Both the position numbers and the translations under genes were made by a program. Shown here one piece after another: positions 14,357-20,653 of a DNA stretch of 30,807 bases (positions within the stretch are counted from its first letter, which is position 1; each line of letters opens with the position of its first letter). Below the pieces are notes generated by a model. The model ran no database searches. It saw only the letters and a list, made by a program, of their open reading frames with translations, and had not been told where the DNA came from. This DNA comes from Patescibacteria group bacterium (GTDB lineage Bacteria; Patescibacteriota; UBA1384; JAGGWG01), in assembly GCA_028698375.1 (NCBI GenBank), contig JAQVDI010000002.1, positions 1 through 30,807 of the forward strand. The letters are read 5' to 3'.

Positions 14357-15388
14357 ATGAAGATTATTGAAATTGATGAAAAATATCACGATCTTTGGAA
14401 CGAGGTGGCAGCAAAAAGTTCTGGTTCTTTTTTGCAATCATATGAGTGGGGTGAATTTAAAAAAAGTTGTGGTCATCAAATTTGGCGGATAGCGGTAACG
14501 GAAACGCAATTGCGCGGCAGTGATTTTACTTCTAGTTTTAAGATTTTAGCTATAGCTTTTGTAGTTAAAGAAAAGGTTCCTTATTTAGGTAATTATTTGT
14601 ATGTTCCTCACGGGCCTGTTTTTGACACGGTGAAAAAGGAAAAAGCATTCGAATTGTTGCAAAGAAAAATAACAGAAATAGCTAAAAAAGAACAAGCAAT
14701 GTTTGTGCGATTCGAACCAAAAATTAATTTAGATTTTGCAGACAATTTAATTCATTATAAAGCTTCAATTCAAGCCCTTTATACTTTGAGAGTAGATTTA
14801 AGCGCAAATACGGAAACTCTTTTGGCCGGTTTTAAAAAAGATACCCGTTATAGTATTAGGCAAGCTGAAAAAAAAGGAGTTAAAATTGTGAAAGGGGAAA
14901 GCCGTGATGTGGCTAAATTTTATGAGCTATTAAAACTGACTAGCGAGCGAGCTAATTTTGAAATTTATAATTTAGAATATTATCAAAAACTTTTTGACAT
15001 TTTAAATAAAAACAACTTAATTGAGTTATATCTGGCAAAGTTTAATAATAAAATTATTGGTGGCGCAATGGCGATATTTTTTGGGGCAGAAGCCACCTAT
15101 TCCCATTCTGCTGCTGACCCAAATCTACGCAACTTAGCTGTAGCTTACCCAATTCTATGGTCTATTATTAAAGAAGCCAAGATGCGTGATTTTTCTAAAG
15201 TAGATTTATGGGGAGTGGCACCAGAAAATGAGATTAATCATGAATGGGCTGGCTTTACTCATTTTAAACGTGGTTTCGCGCCTAAAGAATCAATCCGTGC
15301 TTATCCTGGCAGTTATTTTATAATTAATAATGCGCTAAAGTTTCGTTTATATTTGTGGCAAAAAATGTTGCGAGGAAAAAAAATTTAA
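14357..15388 (+). CDS. FemX/FemAB-like peptidyltransferase, copy 2
   Basis: 343 residues, a clear paralogue of the protein at 8028-9038: FLQSYEWGEFKKSCGHQIW, YLYVPHGPVFD, FKKDTRYSIRQAEKKGVKI, AKFNNKIIGGAMAIFF, DLWGVAPENEINHEWAGFTHFKRGF and YPGSYF all line up. Such pairs in one genome often add successive residues of one bridge, which is inference here. A stretch of about 8 residues near residue 50 (ETQLRGSDFTSSF) is extra compared with copy 1. It stands alone, not coupled to murE, and is followed by an intrinsic terminator at 15431-15449. Confidence 0.9.
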   Translation: MKIIEIDEKYHDLWNEVAAKSSGSFLQSYEWGEFKKSCGHQIWRIAVTETQLRGSDFTSSFKILAIAFVVKEKVPYLGNYLYVPHGPVFDTVKKEKAFELLQRKITEIAKKEQAMFVRFEPKINLDFADNLIHYKASIQALYTLRVDLSANTETLLAGFKKDTRYSIRQAEKKGVKIVKGESRDVAKFYELLKLTSERANFEIYNLEYYQKLFDILNKNNLIELYLAKFNNKIIGGAMAIFFGAEATYSHSAADPNLRNLAVAYPILWSIIKEAKMRDFSKVDLWGVAPENEINHEWAGFTHFKRGFAPKESIRAYPGSYFIINNALKFRLYLWQKMLRGKKI

Positions 15389-15430
15389 ATTGTTTGTGAT
15401 TTGAGTGTTATTGTGGTAATTTTTTGTTGG

Positions 15431-15449
15431 AGGGCAAGTGCCCTTTTTT
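15431..15449 (+). terminator. Intrinsic terminator after femX2 / before thyA-like gene
   Basis: AGGGC - AAGT - GCCCT followed by TTTTTT. It lies 43 bases after the femX2 stop and 32 bases before the next ATG, so it ends femX2 transcription. If a promoter lies just after femX2 (a weak TTGTGA-N17-TAATTT is at 15394-15422), it could act as an attenuator for the thymidylate synthase. Confidence 0.75.
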
Positions 15450-15467
15450 AGTCTGCACTTTAAGAAA

Positions 15468-15473
15468 GAGAGG
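15468..15473 (+). promoter_or_regulatory. Shine-Dalgarno site of the thyA-like gene
   Basis: GAGAGG, continuing as GAGAGGTGG, ends 8 bases before the ATG at 15482. This supports the ATG over the in-frame GTG at 15473, which lies inside the site. Most native starts in this window lack such a site. Confidence 0.65.
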
Positions 15474-15481
15474 TGGTTTTA

Positions 15482-16330
15482 ATGTTGTTTGTGACTCCGG
15501 AGGAAGCTGTTGTTGGTCTTGATTTGCCTCATGTGCAAGTCGTGGCCGACAATCTTCCGCAAGGTTGGGAGGAATCGGTGGTAGCTTGCTGGGGAATGGG
15601 GACAGAGATCCAGACCCAGTATGATAAGCCGACCGATCCCAATAGCCGGGACATCGCGCTTAGTCTCTCGGTGAGAGATCCGTTCGCCGAGCCGCGCATT
15701 CACCGGGCGCTGCCCGGTGGCATGTACGATCTGGAAAGCTATGTCCAGGAAGTCGTGGATGGGATCCACGATCACTGGATAGATCCGGAGGCGGGCAAGT
15801 GGCAGTATACCTACCACGAGCGTATGGCTACCTACAGCGTTCCTGGCTTGGAAAAGCCGGTGGACCAACTGGCTCAAGTGGTCAAGGACTTGGTGGCGGC
15901 GCCGTACACCCGGCGTGCGCAGATTTCGATCTGGAAGCCTTGGGAGGATGCGGGTTTTGAACACCCGGCTTGTCTCCAGAACTTCTGGTTCCGAGTGTTC
16001 AATGACCGGTTGGTAATGCGTTGCCACATCCGGTCCAATGACGCCTTCAAAGCCGCATTTATGAACATGTTCGCGTTCACTGAGCTTCAAAAGGTGATCG
16101 CCGAGCGAGTAAGCATTGGTCTTGGTCGGCCGATCGCGGTTGGTCAGTATGACCACATTGCCGATTCGTTCCACATCTACGGTTCCTACTTCGAGGATTT
16201 TGTCCAGGGCTTTCTGGTTAGCTTGGAAGCGCGCAGCTTCGAGCAGCGCACTTACCGTACCGAGCAGGTAGCGCCGCTCTTCAAGGAGGCGCGCGAGAAA
16301 ATCGCCGCGAAGCCTGCCCAGAAAGAATGA
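15482..16330 (+). CDS. Thymidylate synthase, archaeal-type, GC-rich and probably acquired
   Basis: 282 residues. Thymidylate synthase methylates dUMP to dTMP with methylenetetrahydrofolate. By hand count, the key E. coli residues are all found at a constant offset of 18: Arg pair R144-R145 (PYTRRAQIS), catalytic C164 (HPACLQNFWF), R184-S185-N186-D187 (HIRSNDAF) and N195 (AAFMNMFAF). The dUMP-binding D-x-x-H-x-Y (DSFHIY, about 228-233) follows after a 6-residue longer loop. Asn at 195, rather than Asp, favours dUMP over dCMP. CLQNFW, RSNDAFKA and the YTYHERM stretch resemble the archaeal-type family and dCMP hydroxymethylase relatives more than classic ThyA. The gene is visibly GC-rich against its AT-rich neighbours, with a Shine-Dalgarno site and flanking terminators, which suggests transfer. 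tmk follows, the next pathway step. Confidence 0.85.
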   Translation: MLFVTPEEAVVGLDLPHVQVVADNLPQGWEESVVACWGMGTEIQTQYDKPTDPNSRDIALSLSVRDPFAEPRIHRALPGGMYDLESYVQEVVDGIHDHWIDPEAGKWQYTYHERMATYSVPGLEKPVDQLAQVVKDLVAAPYTRRAQISIWKPWEDAGFEHPACLQNFWFRVFNDRLVMRCHIRSNDAFKAAFMNMFAFTELQKVIAERVSIGLGRPIAVGQYDHIADSFHIYGSYFEDFVQGFLVSLEARSFEQRTYRTEQVAPLFKEAREKIAAKPAQKE

Positions 16331-16343
16331 TATGATAGCGATT

Positions 16344-16388
16344 GGCGGTTGGTAGGCAGTAATGTCGCCGCCGCCTTTTTTATTTTTT
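16344..16388 (+). terminator. Intrinsic terminator after the thyA-like gene
   Basis: GGCGG (16344-16348) pairs with CCGCC (16371-16375), with further inner G/C pairing, followed by TTTTTTATTTTTTT. It starts 14 bases after the stop codon and separates this gene from tmk. Confidence 0.75.
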
Positions 16389-16398
16389 TAATTTTTTT

Positions 16399-16406
16399 GC
16401 TAAAGT
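16399..16406 (+). promoter_or_regulatory. tmk promoter -10 region, predicted leaderless
   Basis: TGCTAAAGT holds an extended -10 (TAAAGT 16401-16406) that ends 6 bases before the ATG at 16413. No clear -35 in the T-rich terminator tail. Confidence 0.45.
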
Positions 16407-16412
16407 TAAATT

Positions 16413-17027
16413 ATGATAAAAAATAAAAAGGGCAACGGTTTGTTCATTGCTTTTGAAGGATTAGATGGTTCTGGTTCATCAACTCAAGCAAATTTATTAT
16501 TAAATTATTTGAAAAATAAAGGTCGTAAGGCTTTTTTGACTAAAGAGCCAACTAATAATATTATCGGTGGTTTAATTCGAGGGCAATTAACTGGGGATTG
16601 GAAGACCAGTATGGAATGTTTGCAACTTTTATTCGCAGCTGATCGGGCGCATCATTTTGATCGTGAAATCAAACCAGCTTTAGCTAAGGGTAAAATTATC
16701 ATAACTGATCGTTATCTATTTTCTAGTATTGCTTATGGCTCTCTAGCATTAGATGAATCTTGGCTGTGGGAAATTAATAAAAATTTTGCAATGCCGAATT
16801 GTACTTTTCTACTTAATGTACCACCCGGAGTTTGTTTAAAAAGGATCACTGAAAGTCGTCTCGGATTAGAACTTTTTGAAGAAAAGAAAAAATTATATAA
16901 AGTTTGGAGTGCATATGAGCGATTGGCTAAAAAATTTAAGAATGTTTTTATTATTGATGGACTTAGATCGCCGGAAGAAATACATTTAGAAATTTCCGGG
17001 ATAGTTGATAGTTTCTTAAACCACTAA
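16413..17027 (+). CDS. tmk: Thymidylate kinase
   Basis: 204 residues, normal length. It phosphorylates dTMP to dTDP. The P-loop region is FEGLDGSGSSTQ (about 14-25): the usual invariant Lys of GxxGxGKS/T is replaced by Ser, a variant I recall from Patescibacteria and some archaea. Further motifs: KEPTNN (substrate loop), LLFAADRAHHF and the DRY motif in ITDRYLFSSIAYG (about 97-109), with LELFEEKKKLY in the lid region. The family match is strong, and the neighbour upstream makes its substrate. Base composition is native, unlike the thyA-like gene, so the pair was probably brought together. A hairpin overlaps the stop codon. Confidence 0.93.
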   Translation: MIKNKKGNGLFIAFEGLDGSGSSTQANLLLNYLKNKGRKAFLTKEPTNNIIGGLIRGQLTGDWKTSMECLQLLFAADRAHHFDREIKPALAKGKIIITDRYLFSSIAYGSLALDESWLWEINKNFAMPNCTFLLNVPPGVCLKRITESRLGLELFEEKKKLYKVWSAYERLAKKFKNVFIIDGLRSPEEIHLEISGIVDSFLNH

Positions 17028-17043
17028 TCACCTATTGATTAGT
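17023..17043 (+). terminator. Hairpin over the tmk stop codon
   Basis: ACTAATCA - CCTAT - TGATTAGT, a perfect 8-bp stem covering the tmk stop and overlapping the next gene's -35 box. The tail (TAGTATTTTTG) is only moderately T-rich, so it may be a weak terminator or an mRNA 3' end stabiliser. Confidence 0.45.
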
Positions 17044-17063
17044 TAGTATTTTTGTTATATATT
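17035..17063 (+). promoter_or_regulatory. Promoter of the DHH-like gene, predicted leaderless
   Basis: TTGATT (17035-17040), a 17-base spacer, TATATT (17058-17063), then 6 bases to the GTG at 17070. This supports the GTG as start over the in-frame TTG at 17052, which lies inside the promoter. Confidence 0.55.
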
Positions 17064-17069
17064 CGGCTC

Positions 17070-18170
17070 GTGAAACAAGATAAGCAAAAAATTGTTAAAC
17101 TGTTGTCGGAAAAAGATAATTTTTTAATTACCACTTTTGAAACTGATAAAATTGAAGCTTTAGCTGGCGTTTTGGCTTTAGGTGAAATGTTTACTGAATT
17201 AAACAAGAATTTTTATTTATTTCTAGGTGAAGAGTCAAAAATTAATTTTGATTTTTTGCCGAGTAGTCAAAATTTGACCAATGATCTTTCCGGTAAAAAT
17301 TTATTAATTTTAGTTAGTGAAGAAAAATCTAAACTAAAAAAAATGTTATGGGAAAGAAAAGATGGTTTTTTACGTTTGGAAATAGTCTCTAAGGGGCAGC
17401 CATTTACCCCTCAAGATGTTTCTTTCTCTCATCAAAAACCACAAATTGATTATATAATTGTGGTTGGTTCTTCTAGGTTTAGTGCTTCATCCGACTTGGT
17501 TAAATATAAGGATCGTCCGGTAATTAATATTGATTATCATCAAGACAACGCTTCTTTCGGTCATTATAATTGGGTGGATGAGCGTGCTTTTAGTTTGTCT
17601 GAAATGTTGGTTAGTTTAGTTGAATCTTTAGAAACAACAACTAATAAAAATATAAAAAATGTTGATTTGGCTACCTTGCTTTATGCCGGTATTTTGTGGC
17701 GCACCAAAGGTTTAAGTGGCAAAGTGCCGTCTAAAGTTTTTTCTGTAGTGGCGCAATTAATTGCGTGGAAGGCGAATAAAATAAAAATTGATCGATCTTA
17801 TTGGCAAACCATTAGTCCTGAGCTTTTACCAATTTTAGGCATGGTTTTTGAGAGAGCAGAATTTCAAAATGGATACTTTATTTTTAGTTTACCCTTTTCT
17901 AAGTGGTCTAGTAAAAAAAATTTATTTTTAAAAAACATAAATTTAATTATTAATGAGATAAAACACAAAACATTCGGGTTGTCAGGCTTGATTTTAATTT
18001 TAGAAAATGAAAAAAATAAAGGTTTGGTTTGGGCTAATCTAGATGCGAAAAAAATTGCGGCGATGGCTACTTTTATTGATTGGCATTTGCAAAATAAGCA
18101 TTTGAGTCAAGGAGAAACTCTGACTGGTTTTAAAGAATCTCGCGATAAAATAAAACAAATTCTTTTCTAA
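17070..18170 (+). CDS. Degenerate DHH-family (NrnA-like) phosphoesterase
   Basis: 366 residues from GTG 17070. The layout follows DHH/DHHA1 nanoRNase-pAp phosphatases: an N-terminal motif region (DNFLITTFETDKIEALAGVL, where NrnA has a His-x-Asn-Pro-Asp-Gly-Asp-type metal site), a middle IDYIIVVGSSR, then VINIDYHQDNASFGHYNWVD (about 151-170), where the family has the name-giving DHH. Here the first metal motif is gone and DHH has become D-Y-H. The C-terminal part (GLSGLILILE) matches the DHHA1 region only in outline. Loss of most metal ligands suggests a non-catalytic protein, perhaps binding nucleotides or RNA, which is inference. It is convergent with lepB, sharing 4 bases. Confidence 0.75.
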   Translation: MKQDKQKIVKLLSEKDNFLITTFETDKIEALAGVLALGEMFTELNKNFYLFLGEESKINFDFLPSSQNLTNDLSGKNLLILVSEEKSKLKKMLWERKDGFLRLEIVSKGQPFTPQDVSFSHQKPQIDYIIVVGSSRFSASSDLVKYKDRPVINIDYHQDNASFGHYNWVDERAFSLSEMLVSLVESLETTTNKNIKNVDLATLLYAGILWRTKGLSGKVPSKVFSVVAQLIAWKANKIKIDRSYWQTISPELLPILGMVFERAEFQNGYFIFSLPFSKWSSKKNLFLKNINLIINEIKHKTFGLSGLILILENEKNKGLVWANLDAKKIAAMATFIDWHLQNKHLSQGETLTGFKESRDKIKQILF

Positions 18171-18703
18171 AGATTATAGCCGGGGTTAATAAGAGCTTGG
18201 ATTTTTCCTGGTGGCCAAAACACTAAATCTAATTTGCCGATTATAAATTTTTTGTCCAAAGCCCCCCATGTACGTGAATCATTGCTGCCGCCGCGATTAT
18301 CGCCTAAAACATAATATTCGTCTTTTCCCAAAGTTATTTCTGGATAAACCAAACTTTGGGTGGTTTGGTCAATATAAATTTCAGCTAAAATTTTATTATT
18401 AACAAAAACAGCATTCTCTTTGGTTGCAATTGTTTCGCCCGGTAGCCCAACTATTCTTTTGACATATAAGTCGCTTCTAGTGCCTGGGAAACGAAAGACT
18501 ACTACTTCTCCGCGGGATGGTTTTTTAAAAAAATAAATAAATTTATTAATGAGGGCGCCATATTTATCGTGCAAATTGGGTGACATGCTTTCCCCAGAAA
18601 CAAGCATTGGCGCGCCAATAAAAAAATAACCAACAAGAATAATAGAAAGACCAATTGCGATTTTTTTTAAAATTCCCCAAATAATTAAATTGGCTTTATT
18701 CAT
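18167..18703 (-). CDS. lepB: Signal peptidase I
   Basis: 178 residues from the ATG at 18703, which overlaps the upstream gene's stop as ATGA. A TTG at 18739 would add 12 residues but sits inside the previous gene. One N-terminal transmembrane helix (about 8-32) is followed by the catalytic box SGESMSPNL with Ser39 and the general base Lys82 in LYVKRIVGLPGE. Box E GDNRGGSNDSRTWG is complete. It cleaves signal peptides of exported proteins on the outer face of the membrane. Likely substrates in this window are the proteins with AxA sites at 1-1712 and the DUF2207 protein with which it is co-transcribed. Confidence 0.95.
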   Translation of the reverse strand: MNKANLIIWGILKKIAIGLSIILVGYFFIGAPMLVSGESMSPNLHDKYGALINKFIYFFKKPSRGEVVVFRFPGTRSDLYVKRIVGLPGETIATKENAVFVNNKILAEIYIDQTTQSLVYPEITLGKDEYYVLGDNRGGSNDSRTWGALDKKFIIGKLDLVFWPPGKIQALINPGYNL

Positions 18704-20304
18704 AACTGTTTTAATTGGTTTAAATTGCGGCTGATCCAAAAAACAAATTCAAGAATTTTTTTAATTTTATCTTTTGGTAATTCATTTGCGTCATAGCTGA
18801 TTAAAAAAGGATAATCGTTTATTGGCAAAGTTTGACTGGCTTCATTAATTTTTTCCTCCAAGCTAAAGAAAACCATAAAGGCTAAGTTGTGGTTTAGGGT
18901 TTTGCTTGAAAGATTAGTTTGAATTTGGTCTGATAATTTTTTCTCCCAGTCTTGTAGTTGTTCGCGAGCTTCTTTCCCTTTTTGAGTTAAGTTAATAACG
19001 GTAGGAATATTATTTCCAATTGCAATAGCGGCATAAACAAAAGCAATTCCCGGTAAAACAAGCCAAGAGATGTTGGCAATCCAAGCGGCTATAGTTAGGG
19101 TTGTTAATATTATAAAAGCCATAATCAAAATTAGATTATTAAGCCCGATTTTACCTAAAATTTGGTTGTCCTTAATAAAGTTTTCTGCCTTTAACTTATT
19201 AATAGTTAAGTTTTCTAATTCTAAAATTTCTTTAGGAATTATTGTGTCCTCAGCGTGTTCTTCAATTTTGTCAAAATTAACTTTTAAATTCCCTTGTTTG
19301 AAAAGATAATTCCAAAGATTTTTTTCAATAATAGATAAATTTGGGTCGGTGACTACTTTGCCTAAAACAAAATTACCGCTATTTTTTTCTACGATATTAA
19401 TTAAACCTTTTTGCCCCCAATCTAAAATTGTGGCGGCAATTGACTCAGTGGTGATACTTTTAAAATAAATATAGCTTTTTTCCAGAAAAGTTTCGGGTGG
19501 CGTTGTTTTTTCTTTTTTGCCAAAGCCAACCGTATAAGCATAAAGGAAAATGGAAGTAATAATAATGATAGAGAAAACAATACTTAAAGATAAGACTAAG
19601 AAATTACGATTAATAAAATTAATAATTTTATTGAGTGCGGAAATTTGAAAAGGGTAATCAGTTTTACCCTGAAAAGAAATAATGCTGGTTGGTTCAATTT
19701 TTAATTGAGCCTGGAAAAGATTGCCATTAATTTTTTCGCTGATAATACTATTCTCAAAACTGTGCACAGCATATATTTTGGCTTCAACAAATTGGCCTTT
19801 TTCGGGTAAGATTAAATTAAATTGAAAATTTGGCAAATAAAGATGGGGCTCTCTTAAAATAGGTAAAAAAATTTCCCAAGTGTTATTTTTTTGCTCTGGA
19901 GGAATAACATAATTATAAGTAATACGGTTCTTGACACCAGCATCAAAAATCAAAAATTGATTTTCTCCGCGACTTACCAAATTATAGTCTTTTTCTGTTT
20001 CGTCAGCATAAGTTTTAATCTGGCTGGCGTCACCAGGGATAGGCCAGCTTAAGGTCGGGATTCTGCTTGTTTGCTCAATAATAATTTCGTTTTTGGTCGA
20101 TAAATTTTTTTGGACATTGACATTCACAGTAATCTTGTCTATACTATAGTTAAAGAAAGTCTCTTGCGCTCGTGCGGGTCCAGCTAAAAACAAAAAGACA
20201 AATAAAATTAAAATTATAAAATATTTTATCAATCGCTTGAGATTTAACAATTCGGCTGATTTGGCTATAGGTTTTAAGCCGTTTCTAAAAGTTGACTTTT
20301 GCAT
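18700..20304 (-). CDS. DUF2207-family membrane protein
   Basis: 534 residues. A signal sequence ends near GPARAQE (about residue 48). An exported beta-rich domain (about 50-230) carries the family's IDKITVNVNVQ and LSWPIPGD stretches. One transmembrane helix follows (about 235-258), then a cytoplasmic domain (PETFLEKSYIYF.., AATILDWGQKGLINI, IEKNLWNYLF), two more membrane helices (about 395-440) and a cytoplasmic C-terminus. This order matches the DUF2207 family of predicted membrane proteins of unknown function. It overlaps lepB, which suggests translational coupling. A TATAAT on the minus strand (20319-20314) lies 9 bases before the ATG. Confidence 0.8.
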   Translation of the reverse strand: MQKSTFRNGLKPIAKSAELLNLKRLIKYFIILILFVFLFLAGPARAQETFFNYSIDKITVNVNVQKNLSTKNEIIIEQTSRIPTLSWPIPGDASQIKTYADETEKDYNLVSRGENQFLIFDAGVKNRITYNYVIPPEQKNNTWEIFLPILREPHLYLPNFQFNLILPEKGQFVEAKIYAVHSFENSIISEKINGNLFQAQLKIEPTSIISFQGKTDYPFQISALNKIINFINRNFLVLSLSIVFSIIIITSIFLYAYTVGFGKKEKTTPPETFLEKSYIYFKSITTESIAATILDWGQKGLINIVEKNSGNFVLGKVVTDPNLSIIEKNLWNYLFKQGNLKVNFDKIEEHAEDTIIPKEILELENLTINKLKAENFIKDNQILGKIGLNNLILIMAFIILTTLTIAAWIANISWLVLPGIAFVYAAIAIGNNIPTVINLTQKGKEAREQLQDWEKKLSDQIQTNLSSKTLNHNLAFMVFFSLEEKINEASQTLPINDYPFLISYDANELPKDKIKKILEFVFWISRNLNQLKQL

Positions 20305-20321
20305 TGATAATTCATTATACT
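20292..20321. promoter_or_regulatory. Back-to-back promoters of rpsO (plus) and DUF2207 gene (minus)
   Basis: Plus: TTGACT (20292-20297), an 18-base spacer, TATACT (20316-20321), giving a leader of about 27 bases before the rpsO ATG. Minus: TATAAT (20319-20314) ends 9 bases before the DUF2207 ATG. The two -10 boxes share four bases, so the polymerases must compete. The plus -35 lies inside the DUF2207 reading frame. Confidence 0.6.
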
Positions 20322-20354
20322 AAAAACTCGGATTTAGTGCTTAAAAAATAAAAC

Positions 20355-20618
20355 ATGGTTAAAAGAAAAATTGAAAAATTAGAAGTTAAATATCAAAGAT
20401 CAAAAAAAGACACCGGTTCTCCGGCAGTTCAAATTTTGGAAGCTACTTTTAGAATCGCCGAGTTGGCTGATCATTTAAAAGCGCACAAACATGATTATGA
20501 CGCTCGTTTGGGGTTATTGAAATTGATGGCCAAAAGACGTCGTTTGCTGGCTTATTTATCTAAATTTGAGCCTAAAGTTTACGCTAAAATTATAAAAGAT
20601 CTAAACCTTAAGGTTTAA
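20355..20618 (+). CDS. rpsO: 30S ribosomal protein S15
   Basis: 87 residues. It has the standard features of S15: a DTGSPAVQILEATFRIAELADHL core (19-41), HKHDYDARLGLLKLMAKRRRLLAYL with the RNA-binding residues, and an ending in YAKIIKDLNLKV. S15 nucleates the 16S rRNA central domain. The usual N-terminal helix is slightly shortened. pnp follows after 35 bases, the widely conserved rpsO-pnp order in which S15 and polynucleotide phosphorylase share a transcript. No Shine-Dalgarno sequence is seen before the ATG. Confidence 0.97.
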   Translation: MVKRKIEKLEVKYQRSKKDTGSPAVQILEATFRIAELADHLKAHKHDYDARLGLLKLMAKRRRLLAYLSKFEPKVYAKIIKDLNLKV

Positions 20619-20653
20619 GAGTACTAATTGATAACTTATATTGGATAACAGAA

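Noticed and set aside
15479..16174. 231-codon open frame antisense to the thymidylate synthase gene
   Set aside because: It mirrors the GC-rich coding strand, shows no family motif, and the plus-strand frame has all catalytic residues.
17052..17069. TTG start for the DHH-like protein
   Set aside because: It lies between and over the promoter elements; the GTG at 17070 fits the promoter better.
18704..18739. TTG start for lepB
   Set aside because: It would lie 40 bases inside the DUF2207 gene, while the ATG at 18703 overlaps the stop as ATGA and precedes a normal anchor helix.
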